21,689 nt of DNA from an uncultured Desulfuromonadales bacterium (GTDB taxonomy: Bacteria; Desulfobacterota; Desulfuromonadia; Desulfuromonadales; Geopsychrobacteraceae). The notes under the pieces were generated by a model, which made no database searches, was not told where the DNA came from, and saw nothing but the letters and a program-made list of their open reading frames with translations. A program made the translations under genes and the position numbers. The stretch is taken from the NCBI GenBank assembly GCA_945788205.1, contig CALZLE010000143.1, forward strand, positions 1 to 21,689. The letters are read 5' to 3'. The stretch's first letter is position 1; the number at the start of each line of letters is the position of its first letter. Shown piece after piece: positions 8,399 through 15,199 of this stretch.

Positions 8399-9238
8399 AT
8401 GAATATTCGTCTGACAGTCCTCTGCGAAAACAGCGTCGAGCGAGTCAGTCCGGTGGGCTTACTCGGCGAACATGGCTTTGGCTGTCACCTACAAACCGAG
8501 CAGGGGAATTACCTGTTTGATACGGGCGGGGGCCAGACCATTCTCTCCAATAGTGACAAACTACAGATCGACCTGCAGCAGCTGCGGGGGGTCATCTTCA
8601 GCCACGGACACCTCGACCACACCGGCGGGTTGCAGCAGGTCCTCAGCCGCACCGGCCGAGTACCGGTCTACGCGCACCCTGACCTGTTTCAAGCCCGGCA
8701 CAGCAGCAACGGCAATCAACTTCGTGCGATCGGCATCCCATGGCATAAAGAGCAGCTGGAGGAGTTGGGCGCAGATTTCCGGCTCGATAAGGCACCGCAG
8801 GAGCTTGCCCCCGGAATCATCCTCTCGGGTGAAATCCCTCGATTGAACCTGTTTGAAACCGGCGATCCGAATCTGGTCACCATGACGGAAGATGGGAAGA
8901 CAGTAACTGATGAGCTGGCAGATGACATGTCACTATTTATCGACAGCCCAAAAGGCCTGATCATTCTCCTCGGCTGTGCTCACGCCGGCGTTCTGAACAT
9001 CATCGAGCGCGCCCGCAAAGTGACTGGGCAGGAAAAAATCTACATGCTTCTCGGTGGCACCCACCTGAAATTCAGCACCAAAGAGCAACTGAACGCAACC
9101 CTCAATCGCCTTGAGGAATTGAATATCGCCAAAATCGGTGTTTCCCATTGCACCGGGCTACAACAGGCTCAGCAGCTGGCCGTTCGTTTTGGCGAGCGTT
9201 TCTTCAACGCAACAGTCGGTAAAGAAATTACAGTCTAA
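8399..9238 (+). CDS. Metallo-beta-lactamase-fold hydrolase, COG1237 type
   Basis: A 279-residue soluble MBL-fold protein. The metal-binding motif is S68-H69-G70-H71-L72-D73-H74, preceded by the FDTGGG loop at 40-45. A later GCAHAGVLN segment and a C-terminal SHCTG segment are typical of COG1237 proteins, some of which are annotated as 7,8-dihydropterin-6-methyl-4-(beta-D-ribofuranosyl)-aminobenzene-5'-phosphate synthase-like. The physiological substrate of bacterial members is mostly unknown. The ATG at 8399 follows AAGGA about nine bases upstream. It appears to be a single-gene unit, with a terminator before it and rearranged DNA after it. Confidence 0.83.
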   Translation: MNIRLTVLCENSVERVSPVGLLGEHGFGCHLQTEQGNYLFDTGGGQTILSNSDKLQIDLQQLRGVIFSHGHLDHTGGLQQVLSRTGRVPVYAHPDLFQARHSSNGNQLRAIGIPWHKEQLEELGADFRLDKAPQELAPGIILSGEIPRLNLFETGDPNLVTMTEDGKTVTDELADDMSLFIDSPKGLIILLGCAHAGVLNIIERARKVTGQEKIYMLLGGTHLKFSTKEQLNATLNRLEELNIAKIGVSHCTGLQQAQQLAVRFGERFFNATVGKEITV

Positions 9239-9304
9239 CCACCTCAGGTTGCAGCTTCATCAAAAATCAGCTCTCAGCTTATTCAGCCGTTCACTGTATT
9301 TTAA

Positions 9305-9414
9305 ATGTTACCCACCAACAAAAGGTTTGCCGCCGAATTCAATAAATAATCCCACGCAGAATCGGAGAATCCCGGCTAATCCCGCCTAGCGCCATAGCAG
9401 TTAGTGGGTAACAT
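9305..9414. mobile_element. 110-bp element with 15-bp inverted ends (MITE-like or IS remnant)
   Basis: ATGTTACCCACCAAC at 9305-9319 is mirrored by GTTAGTGGGTAACAT at 9400-9414, 14 of 15 positions pairing. The interior is non-coding. No clear target-site duplication flanks it. It lies 17 bp before a truncated regulator fragment, so it may be the scar of the event that removed that gene. No family could be assigned from the sequence alone. Confidence 0.5.
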
Positions 9415-9431
9415 AATACACTTTTATTAGT

Positions 9432-9509
9432 GCCACCCTGGCCAAGACCGACGGCAACCGCACCCGCGTCGCCGAGATTCTCGGCATCACCCGGCAGACC
9501 CTTCAGAAC
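9432..9509 (+). pseudogene. Relic of ZraR/NtrC-type regulator: C-terminal Fis helix-turn-helix only
   Basis: Twenty-six codons translate as a Fis-type DNA-binding helix-turn-helix (core NRTRVAEILGITRQTLQN). It matches 20 of 26 residues at the same place in the intact regulator encoded at 17885-16521 of this window. The REC and AAA+ domains are absent. The frame is closed upstream by a TAA at about 9414 and departs from the family directly after TLQN. The relic lies upstream of the sigma-54 promoter of the plus-strand cassette, exactly where the intact regulator lies relative to the minus-strand cassette. It is therefore best read as the remnant of the cassette's own activator, lost by deletion. 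Confidence 0.8.
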
Positions 9510-9687
9510 AACGCACAAGGAATACAATCTTTCTTAAGACCCCTTCGTCTCGGGGGCGTACTGCCAAATAATTTGACAGCACGTCCCTTTCCCTCCTTCG
9601 CCACCGCCAATTTTTTTTACACCCCACAGCAGGCCAGAATCATAAAAAAGCAACAAATTTAGACAGTTAAATATAATCTTCGGCTTC
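9510..9687. other. Non-coding leader between regulator relic and sigma-54 promoter
   Basis: No gene is visible. The stretch holds a large dyad at 9553-9587 (annotated separately), a T8 run at about 9611-9618, and the 11-mer AAAAAGCAACA ending at 9655. The same 11-mer occurs on the other strand at 16433-16443, at a similar distance from the second cassette's sigma-54 promoter. Confidence 0.45.
9553..9587. promoter_or_regulatory. Large dyad, candidate activator-binding site (UAS) of cassette 1
   Basis: The core CTGCCAAATAATTTGACAG (9561-9579) is an imperfect palindrome centred on 9570, and GGGGCGT/ACGTCCC extend the symmetry outward. The core matches 13 of 19 positions with CTGTTAAAATTTTTGACAA, which lies in front of the second cassette (16518 to 16500, minus). 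Both sit about 95-110 bp upstream of a sigma-54 promoter, the usual place for an enhancer bound by an NtrC/ZraR-type activator. A hairpin terminator of the lost regulator gene is the alternative. Confidence 0.5.
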
Positions 9688-9702
9688 TGGCACCCTCCTT
9701 GC
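9688..9702 (+). promoter_or_regulatory. Sigma-54 promoter of cassette 1
   Basis: TGGCAC-CCTCC-TTGC matches the sigma-54 (RpoN) consensus at every conserved base with correct -24/-12 spacing. It lies about 40 bp before the first start codon of the lipoprotein-zinc ribbon-zraP cassette. An activator of the NtrC type is needed; a suitable one is encoded at 17885-16521. Confidence 0.88.
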
Positions 9703-9743
9703 GATTACTATTTGGCAACAGATCACTCATTGAGGAGGTTTCC

Positions 9744-9899
9744 ATGAAAAAGATGATTCTGCTGCTGATCGTTCTGGTCGCAGCGACCCTGACCCTGACG
9801 GGCTGCGGCCATTGGGGCTGCTACAACGGAACCGGGCACAGCCACGGGCAGGGCGAGTCGCACAGCCATTATTCCGGCTGCGGCCATCCGGGATATTGA
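9744..9899 (+). CDS. His/Cys-rich small lipoprotein (cassette 1)
   Basis: A 51-residue predicted lipoprotein. It has a hydrophobic leader and lipobox LTGC (Cys at about residue 21), then a mature part of about 30 residues rich in His, Gly and Cys, ending SHSHYSGCGHPGY. GAGGAGG lies six bases before the ATG at 9744. Its closest visible relative is the 54-residue lipoprotein at 16352-16188, which shares the leader, the lipobox and the tail pattern SHxHYxGCGHxxY. It is the first gene after the sigma-54 promoter and lies 13 bases before the zinc-ribbon gene. The His-rich tail suggests metal binding at the envelope. No named family was recognised. Confidence 0.78.
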   Translation: MKKMILLLIVLVAATLTLTGCGHWGCYNGTGHSHGQGESHSHYSGCGHPGY

Positions 9900-9912
9900 C
9901 GGGGGGCCGGGC

Positions 9913-10182
9913 GTGTTTTGCGAATCTGGTTGGAGCGGCGGCTGTTTTTTCGGCGGTTGGATCGTTCCAGGAGTGTTACTTCTGATTCTGCTCGGCGGCG
10001 CGGCCTGGCTCCTGAGCCGGCGAACCCCAGCGAGAGAGCCCGCAAACAAGGCTTGTCCTCACTGCGGAGGTTCGGTGCAAGAGGCCTGGGTCTTCTGTCC
10101 CTTTTGCAACGCAGCACTGAATGCCGAAACGAAACAATCGACAACCACAATGACAACAGATCAACCAACCCCAGAAATTTAA
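9913..10182 (+). CDS. Single-TM protein with one zinc ribbon (cassette 1)
   Basis: An 89-residue protein starting at a GTG preceded by a GGGGGG purine tract. Residues 1-15 are Gly/Cys/Trp-rich (MFCESGWSGGC). One membrane segment spans about 16-35, then a basic stretch leads to a CPHC-x14-CPFC zinc ribbon (residues about 49-68) and a polar Thr/Gln tail. The positive-inside rule puts the ribbon in the cytoplasm. The minus-strand homologue at 16176-15856 has the same start (MFC, GGW, PG) but additional Cys-pair motifs. Function is unknown; a membrane metal sensor or scaffold is only a guess. It sits 10 bases before zraP, in one transcription unit. Confidence 0.72.
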   Translation: MFCESGWSGGCFFGGWIVPGVLLLILLGGAAWLLSRRTPAREPANKACPHCGGSVQEAWVFCPFCNAALNAETKQSTTTMTTDQPTPEI

Positions 10183-10192
10183 GGAGAGCACT

Positions 10193-10705
10193 ATGAAAAA
10201 CAATCGTAAACTGATGGCAGCAACGGCAATATTGGCCATGCTGGCCCTGGCAGCCCCGGTCTATGCCTGGATGGGCGACTGGTCGGGAACTCAGGTGGGC
10301 CGTGGAATGGGGCCGTCGACCGGCGCGCAGGCCCTGACTACCGAGCAGCAGAAAAAAGTCGATGAGACCCAGGGCAAGTATCAGCCGCAACTGCAGGAGC
10401 TGCAGCAGAAGCTCAACGCAAAGCAGGATGAACTGATCGCGGCCCGCAGCGACGACACCACGACAGTGGGCCGGCTTAACACCCTTGCAAGCGAGCTTGA
10501 CACTCTGGAACGTGCTTACTGGACTAAACTGGACCAGGCCAATCTGGAAATGAGCCGGGTTGCCGGCGGCGGATACGGTTCCTGGTTTGCCTGTGACTAC
10601 CAGGGTTGTGATCACAGTTACGGCAGACACAGCATGATGCGGGCCGGCTACACGATGAGCGATCGCAGCATGTCCGACGGTCATTATGGCTCTTGTTGCT
10701 GGTAA
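10193..10705 (+). CDS. zraP: ZraP-like periplasmic metal-stress protein (cassette 1)
   Basis: A 170-residue exported protein of the ZraP/CpxP/Spy type. It has a signal peptide (residues 1-25, ending PVYA), then LTTEQQKKVDETQGKYQPQL and a long helical hairpin (about 48-118), as in E. coli ZraP. The tail is rich in Gly, His, Met and Cys. A motif C-x-Y-x2-C-D-H follows WFA at about residue 131 and recurs in the second copy (15834-15325). In the family, ZraP is a zinc-binding periplasmic chaperone and can feed back on ZraS. The AGGAGA ribosome site is well placed before the ATG at 10193. It is the third gene of the sigma-54 unit. Confidence 0.8.
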   Translation: MKNNRKLMAATAILAMLALAAPVYAWMGDWSGTQVGRGMGPSTGAQALTTEQQKKVDETQGKYQPQLQELQQKLNAKQDELIAARSDDTTTVGRLNTLASELDTLERAYWTKLDQANLEMSRVAGGGYGSWFACDYQGCDHSYGRHSMMRAGYTMSDRSMSDGHYGSCCW

Positions 10706-10753
10706 CTGAAACGATAACAATACCTCGAAAAAACTATGAATGGAGTTGAAACG

Positions 10754-11260
10754 ATGAAAAATACATGGATTGGCAGGCTCGTAGGTTTCATGTTGGTTGG
10801 TTTGTTCCTGGTGGTGTCTGCTGGATCGGGCTTTGCTGCCGATGACCAGGAGCCGCTTCAGGGGCTGACTGCCGCCAAAGTGGTGTTTGATGTCAAAAAA
10901 GATGATCCGGAAAAGCTATTGCGCGCCTTGGCTGCAATCAGAAACGTCAGGAACATCCTGGTTCGACAGGGTGTTCAGCCCGATATGATCGTAAGCTTTC
11001 GGGGCCCTACGGTGGTTTGCCTGACCGACATGAAAGAGGCTCCAGAGATGGATGAGTATCAGGAAGATATCATGGATAAAATTTCCTGGAACATCATCGA
11101 ATTGAAAAAAGCCGGCGTTCAGCTGGAAGCCTGCGAACTGGCCCTCAAGCTGGTCGGCATGGAAAACACCGGACTGCAACCAGGCATCAAGAAGGTCGAG
11201 AACAGCCTGATCTCTCTGATAGCGCATCAAAACAGAGGCTATGCCATGGTGGCCATTTGA
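10754..11260 (+). CDS. Exported DsrE-like family protein
   Basis: A 168-residue protein with a signal peptide (residues 1-27, ending SGFAA) followed by a small alpha/beta domain. The pattern KVVFDVKKDDPEKLLRALAAIRNVRNIL, the GPTVVCL strand and the buried ELKKAGVQLEACELALKLVGM helix fit DsrE/DsrF-like folds of the kind found in sulfur-relay proteins. The Cys in VQLEACELAL lies where family members often carry their conserved cysteine. A periplasmic role in sulfur or metal handling is inference. The ATG at 10754 is preferred because GGAG stands eight bases before it; an in-frame ATG at 10736 has no ribosome site. It follows zraP by 48 bases. Confidence 0.7.
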   Translation: MKNTWIGRLVGFMLVGLFLVVSAGSGFAADDQEPLQGLTAAKVVFDVKKDDPEKLLRALAAIRNVRNILVRQGVQPDMIVSFRGPTVVCLTDMKEAPEMDEYQEDIMDKISWNIIELKKAGVQLEACELALKLVGMENTGLQPGIKKVENSLISLIAHQNRGYAMVAI

Positions 11261-11280
11261 GTGCCAGCAGCTATGCTTTG

Positions 11281-11320
11281 GCTGGAGCGTCCGGATAACG
11301 CAGAACCCGGACGCTCCAGC
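11281..11320. other. 14-bp perfect hairpin between the DsrE-like and DUF302 genes
   Basis: GCTGGAGCGTCCGG (11281-11294) pairs perfectly with CCGGACGCTCCAGC (11307-11320) across a 12-base loop. It starts 20 bases after the DsrE-like stop and ends 30 bases before the DUF302 start. There is no U-tract, so it is more likely an mRNA-processing or stabilising element, or a rho-dependent or attenuating structure, than a simple terminator. Confidence 0.7.
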
Positions 11321-11350
11321 GCAATCGTCAACCGACAGGAGATGAACAAA

Positions 11351-11740
11351 ATGAGCTACGTTTTCAGTAAAACAGTTGCCGTATCTTTCGATCAGGCGAT
11401 CGCCAGGACCACAGAAGAGCTCGGGAAAGAAGGGTTCGGCGTTCTGACCGAGATCGATGTTCAGGCGACCCTGAAGAAGAAGCTTGACGTCGACTTCAGA
11501 AAGTATCGCATTCTCGGTGCCTGTAACCCATCCTTCGCCCACCGGGCGCTGCAGGCCGAGGCGCACATCGGTGCCATGCTCCCCTGCAACGTCATTGTCC
11601 AGGAGTACGAGGATGGTCGTGTCGAGGTCGCGGCAGTCGATCCCATCGCCTCGATGCAGGCGATCGACAATCCTGACCTGGCCGATGTCGCGACTCAGGT
11701 AAGAGAGAAACTGCGGCTGGTGATCGACAGCCTGCAATAA
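11351..11740 (+). CDS. DUF302 protein
   Basis: A 129-residue soluble protein of the DUF302 family. The family core is clear: FGVLTEIDVQATLKKKLDVDFRKYRILGACNPSFAHRALQAE, then LPCNVIVQEYEDGRVEVAAVDP. It has no signal peptide. The biochemical role of DUF302 proteins is not established; they often lie beside RND exporters, SHOCT proteins and redox or metal-stress genes, as here. AGGAG at 11337-11341 supports the ATG at 11351; ATG 11342 overlaps that site, and the longer GTG-started frame from 11261 runs through the hairpin. Confidence 0.85.
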   Translation: MSYVFSKTVAVSFDQAIARTTEELGKEGFGVLTEIDVQATLKKKLDVDFRKYRILGACNPSFAHRALQAEAHIGAMLPCNVIVQEYEDGRVEVAAVDPIASMQAIDNPDLADVATQVREKLRLVIDSLQ

Positions 11741-11800
11741 AATCCGTTTACGAGACGACCCTTCTCTCGCCCTACAGTCGAGGGAGGCAAAGGAAACTAG

Positions 11801-12067
11801 ATGATGAACTATTGGAACGAACGTTGGTTAAGCGGTCCCGGCAGCTATTTTCACGGACCTTTGGGCATGTTTGTCAATCTCGCCTTCTGGATCATGCTGG
11901 TTTTTCTGGCTGTCTGGTTGTTTCAGGCGGTGTTCAGCAAGAAAAGAACGGCACCACCGCTATCATCCTCTGCGCCGCTGGATGTTTTGAAGCACCGCTA
12001 CGCTGCCGGGGAGATCGATCGCGAGGAGTTCGAACGGATGAAACGGGAGCTGCAGGGATGCCCTTGA
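11801..12067 (+). CDS. Small membrane protein with C-terminal SHOCT domain
   Basis: An 88-residue protein. It has a short aromatic N-terminus, one membrane span at about residues 22-45 and a cytoplasmic SHOCT motif (LDVLKHRYAAGEIDREEFERMKREL) at about 60-85. SHOCT segments are short, often terminal and thought to mediate oligomerisation; the specific partner is unknown. AAGGA precedes the ATG at 11801 by six bases. It lies between DUF302 and the RND exporter relic on the same strand, consistent with a small accessory protein of that cluster. Confidence 0.82.
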   Translation: MMNYWNERWLSGPGSYFHGPLGMFVNLAFWIMLVFLAVWLFQAVFSKKRTAPPLSSSAPLDVLKHRYAAGEIDREEFERMKRELQGCP

Positions 12068-12158
12068 TTCGCTCTTCCACCCGCAACACCAGGCGGATAC
12101 TTTCCCAGTATTCGGTGAGGGGATTTTTTCTTCCGGCTTCAATAGAGATGACGATATC

Positions 12159-12801
12159 ATGAAACTTGCATTGACCAACTTCAGCCTCAGACGCCCCTGG
12201 ACGGTCATCATCCTGGTGCTGATGATCACCGGGATACTGGCATCCCAGTTTCCAAAGGTTCAGTTTGACAACGATCCGGAAAATATGCTTTCCGCCGACG
12301 AACCGGTGCGGGTATTTCATCACTAGGTCAAGGAAAAGTTCAATCTCTACGACTTCGTGGTCGTCGGGGTTGTCAACGAGGAGAATCCCGACGGTGTATA
12401 TCACCGGCCTGCCGGTCGCCGAGGACACCTTCGGTGTCGAGATGCTGGTGCAGATGGCGACCTCGGCGCCCCTGGCCATGCTGGTCATCTTTTTGCTGCT
12501 GCTGTTTTTCTTCCGGCGCGTTTCCCTGATCATCGCACCGATGCTGGTGGCGATGATCAGCGTCATCTGCACCATGGGGCTGCTCATCGGGCTCGGCTTC
12601 GATGTTCACATCATGAGTTCGATGATCGCCATCTTCCTGATGCCGATCGCCGTCGCCGACGCGGTTCACATCCTGAGCGAGTTTTTCGATACCTATCCCC
12701 GCTTTCAGGACAAGGGCAAAACGGTGCGCCACGTCATCGGTCACCTCTTCGCGCCGATGCTCTACACCAGCCTCACCACCATCGCCGGGTTCGCATCCCT
12801 G
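12159..12801 (+). pseudogene. Broken RND/MMPL-type exporter gene
   Basis: Start is ATG 12159 (FSLRRPWTVIILVLMI, the first membrane span of a COG1033-type RND exporter). After 55 codons an in-frame TAG at 12324 interrupts a reading frame that continues in family-like sequence (VKEKFNLYDFVVVGVVNEENPDGV). Near 12396-12402 the family frame shifts by +1 and jumps from that early loop to the later ITGLPVAEDTFGVEM region, so an internal piece is missing. The second part keeps two or three membrane spans and the VADAVHILSEF signature. It ends at TTIAGFASL where the sequence runs into the antisense 3' end of a histidine kinase gene. Intact relatives are several hundred residues longer. It cannot make a functional transporter. 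Confidence 0.88.
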
Positions 12802-14203
12802 GAGCCGCATCGACCCTGATTTCGCCGGCATGCTCCTCAACGATGTTGGCGACAATGTAGAGTCCCAGCCCGGTCCCTTCGCCAACCTGTTTGGTAGTGA
12901 AGAAGGGGTCGAAGATGCGTGATCGCTGTTCGGCCGGGATGCCTGGTCCGCTGTCTTCGTAGCTGATTTGCAGCAGCTCACCGTCGAGCTCAGATTGGAT
13001 ACGGACCTGTCCACTCTCTTCGATCGCCTGAAACGAGTTGAGAAACAGATTAACAAACAGCTGCTGCAGGGCATTGGCATCCGCCATCAGCTGGGTATCG
13101 GTCAGCTCCAGCTGCAGGTCGATGTCGTCGCGGCTGCGTTTGGCGCGCAACAGGCAAAGGGAAAACGCCTCTTCAACAGGCTGTTGCAGTTGGAGGGGAG
13201 CAAAGCTCTGTTCTTCCTTGCGGGAGAAGGCGAGCAGCCGTTCAATCAGGGCGGCGATGCTTTCACTCTGTTGGACGATGGTAGCGAGCGATTTACGGGA
13301 CTTATCATCCTTGTCCAGCTTGGTGAGCAAGTATTCCGCCCGGCCGCTGATGACATTGAGCGGAGTGCCGATCTCGTGGGCCAGGCCGGAGCTGAGTTGG
13401 CCAATGGAGGCGAGCTTCTCGGCGTGACGCAGCCCCTTTTCCAGCTGCAATTTCTCCTGATAGAAGGCGTCCCGCTTGTTGTCCAGTTCTTCCAGCTGCT
13501 CAGCCATCCGATTGAGCTCGTTGGTCAAGCGATCAAGCTCGACGACGCCGCTTGGTTCAACCCGGGAGCTGAAATCACCGGCACCGAGCTGCCTGGCAGC
13601 GTTGACCAGTGCATGCATCGGCTGAGAAATATTCCAGCGGGCAATCAGAATGATCAAGGTGCCCAGGCCGAGGGCCAGAGCGACAGTGAAAAGCAGGAAA
13701 CGGCGAGTGGTGGCGGCCAGGGTCCGGTTGACCTGTTGCAGCGGAAGAACCACCTCCAGCGCACCCTGATATTGACCATTTTTGCCAGCAACCGGAATGG
13801 TGATGGAGAAGAACTCGTCGATCCCGGAGGCAATGAACTCCTCCCGACCATCTACGGCCAGAGTATGCAAGTCAATCTGTATCTGCGGCAACGGCAGCTG
13901 GTTGCATGCGGCGCAGGCAATACCAACCGGCGCGCCTTCGCGGTCGTAATAGCGCAGCATCGGCGGCTGGGACCACTCCTGGGAAGAAATATCGACCAGG
14001 AGTTTGTCCAGATCAACGCTCGGGTCACCGGGGTGGTACAGGCGCAGCACCGCCGCCAGGGAACGCGCCATCAACTTTGCTTCCGAGCGAATTCCGTTCA
14101 GAAGGTGGCTACGTTCGTTCTGAATCGAGAAATAGCCCAGCAGGGCCGAGGCGACGGCGATCAGGCTGAAAAGATAAAGAAATATTCGGGTTGCGATACG
14201 CAT
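12773..14203 (-). CDS. Membrane sensor histidine kinase with aberrant, truncated C-terminus
   Basis: A 476-residue kinase. TM1 is at about 7-25. A periplasmic sensor (about 28-165) contains a C97-A-A-C100 pair. TM2 is at about 168-188, followed by HAMP, then HisKA with the phospho-acceptor His276 (GLAHEIGTPLN). The HATPase domain shows an N box (NLFLNSFQA), DSGPGIP, FDPFFTT and GTGLGL. Family-like sequence stops at about residue 469 (IRVDAAPG). The last seven residues (MRTRRWW) are read from the antisense of the RND relic, so the final strand of the ATPase domain is missing; activity is uncertain. No response regulator follows. It begins 32 bases after the ZIP gene and is probably co-transcribed with it. 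No strong ribosome site is seen before the ATG. Confidence 0.82.
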   Translation of the reverse strand: MRIATRIFLYLFSLIAVASALLGYFSIQNERSHLLNGIRSEAKLMARSLAAVLRLYHPGDPSVDLDKLLVDISSQEWSQPPMLRYYDREGAPVGIACAACNQLPLPQIQIDLHTLAVDGREEFIASGIDEFFSITIPVAGKNGQYQGALEVVLPLQQVNRTLAATTRRFLLFTVALALGLGTLIILIARWNISQPMHALVNAARQLGAGDFSSRVEPSGVVELDRLTNELNRMAEQLEELDNKRDAFYQEKLQLEKGLRHAEKLASIGQLSSGLAHEIGTPLNVISGRAEYLLTKLDKDDKSRKSLATIVQQSESIAALIERLLAFSRKEEQSFAPLQLQQPVEEAFSLCLLRAKRSRDDIDLQLELTDTQLMADANALQQLFVNLFLNSFQAIEESGQVRIQSELDGELLQISYEDSGPGIPAEQRSRIFDPFFTTKQVGEGTGLGLYIVANIVEEHAGEIRVDAAPGMRTRRWW

Positions 14204-14235
14204 ACGGACAAATCTAAACGTTTTTCAAGAAAATG

Positions 14236-15051
14236 TCAGCCCAATGCTACATCCAGGAGCATCATCACCGAAAAACCGCCCATGGTTGCCATCGTCACTA
14301 AGTCAATATTTTCCTGAATGCGTTGAGATTCCGGGATCAGCTCTTCGACTACGACAAAGATCATTGCCCCGGCGGCAAAGCACAACGCATAGGGCAAAAT
14401 CGGCTGCATCAGCAACACAAAAAGTGCGCCGATCACACCGGCGACTGGCTCGACCATCCCGGAAGCCTGCCCCATCATGAAACTTTTTTTCTGGCTCATC
14501 CCTTCCCTGCGCAGCGGCATGGAGACGGCGGTCCCTTCAGGGAAATTCTGGATGCCGATCCCAATGGCCAGGGCGATGGCGCCACCGATGGTCGCAGAAG
14601 GAAGGTCTGCAGCAACGGCACCAAAAGCAACACCGATTGCCAACCCTTCCGGGATATTGTGCAGAGTGATGGCCAACACCAGTAGTGTGCTACGTTGCCA
14701 GGAGGTCTTGATCCCTTCGCTCTGATCCATCCGCAGACCAGGATGCAGGTGCGGCAGGACTCTGTCGGTCAAACGCATGAAGATTCCGCCCCCCATAAAA
14801 CCGATAACGGCGGTCAGCCAAGGGGTTTGTCCCATCTGTTCGGCCATATCTATGCCGGGATTGAGCAGTGACCAGAAGCTGGCGGCAATCATGACCCCGG
14901 CAGCAAAACCGAGCATGGCATCCAACAGCTTTTGATTGATGGTTTTCTTCAGAAAGACCAGCGCAGCGCCCGCAGCAGTGACGCCCCAAGTGAAGAGAGT
15001 GGCCAGAAAGGCCTGCATAACTGGATTGAGTTCAAGGAAATAATCAAACAT
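14236..15051 (-). CDS. ZIP-family divalent metal transporter (GufA/ZupT type)
   Basis: A 271-residue inner-membrane protein with about eight spans. The two ZIP metal-site motifs are present: HNIPEGLAIG in the first half and QNFPEGTAVSMPL in the second, with EELIPES near the end. The His-rich loop of some ZIPs is replaced by a short loop with HLHPG. ZIP proteins admit Zn(II), and often Fe(II) or Mn(II), into the cytoplasm. The ATG at 15051 is preferred because GGGAGAG lies just before it; an upstream in-frame ATG at 15063 has no ribosome site. The kinase gene follows 32 bases downstream on the same strand, suggesting that metal entry and sensing were linked. Confidence 0.88.
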   Translation of the reverse strand: MFDYFLELNPVMQAFLATLFTWGVTAAGAALVFLKKTINQKLLDAMLGFAAGVMIAASFWSLLNPGIDMAEQMGQTPWLTAVIGFMGGGIFMRLTDRVLPHLHPGLRMDQSEGIKTSWQRSTLLVLAITLHNIPEGLAIGVAFGAVAADLPSATIGGAIALAIGIGIQNFPEGTAVSMPLRREGMSQKKSFMMGQASGMVEPVAGVIGALFVLLMQPILPYALCFAAGAMIFVVVEELIPESQRIQENIDLVTMATMGGFSVMMLLDVALG

Positions 15052-15199
15052 GGTCTCTCCCATGGTGTGGTGTTAGAAGCAAGGACCAGTTACGGAATGT
15101 AATGCCGCGTGAATCTTTACTTGTTTAGTAATTATTGCACAGATTTATCAATTCAAAAGGCTGGGTTTCACTTTTAAAATTTATCCATTGTCCGGTCGG

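Noticed and set aside
9359..9385. Three AATCCC-like repeats within the 110-bp element
   Set aside because: Short and irregular; no array structure and no CRISPR-like spacing.
9869..10720. 283-codon minus-strand open frame
   Set aside because: Antisense to the zinc-ribbon and zraP genes of cassette 1, which have signal, ribosome sites and homologues in the window.
10916..11737. 273-codon minus-strand open frame
   Set aside because: Antisense across the DsrE-like and DUF302 genes; no coding features.
12265..12819. Apparent 184-aa gene starting MTTIRKICF
   Set aside because: Its first part is out of frame with exporter sequence and only the later part is family-like; it is a piece of the RND pseudogene, not a gene.
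12968..14317. 449-codon plus-strand open frame
   Set aside because: Antisense to the histidine kinase, whose motifs are unmistakable; the frame gives low-complexity Gln/Gly-rich sequence with no family resemblance.
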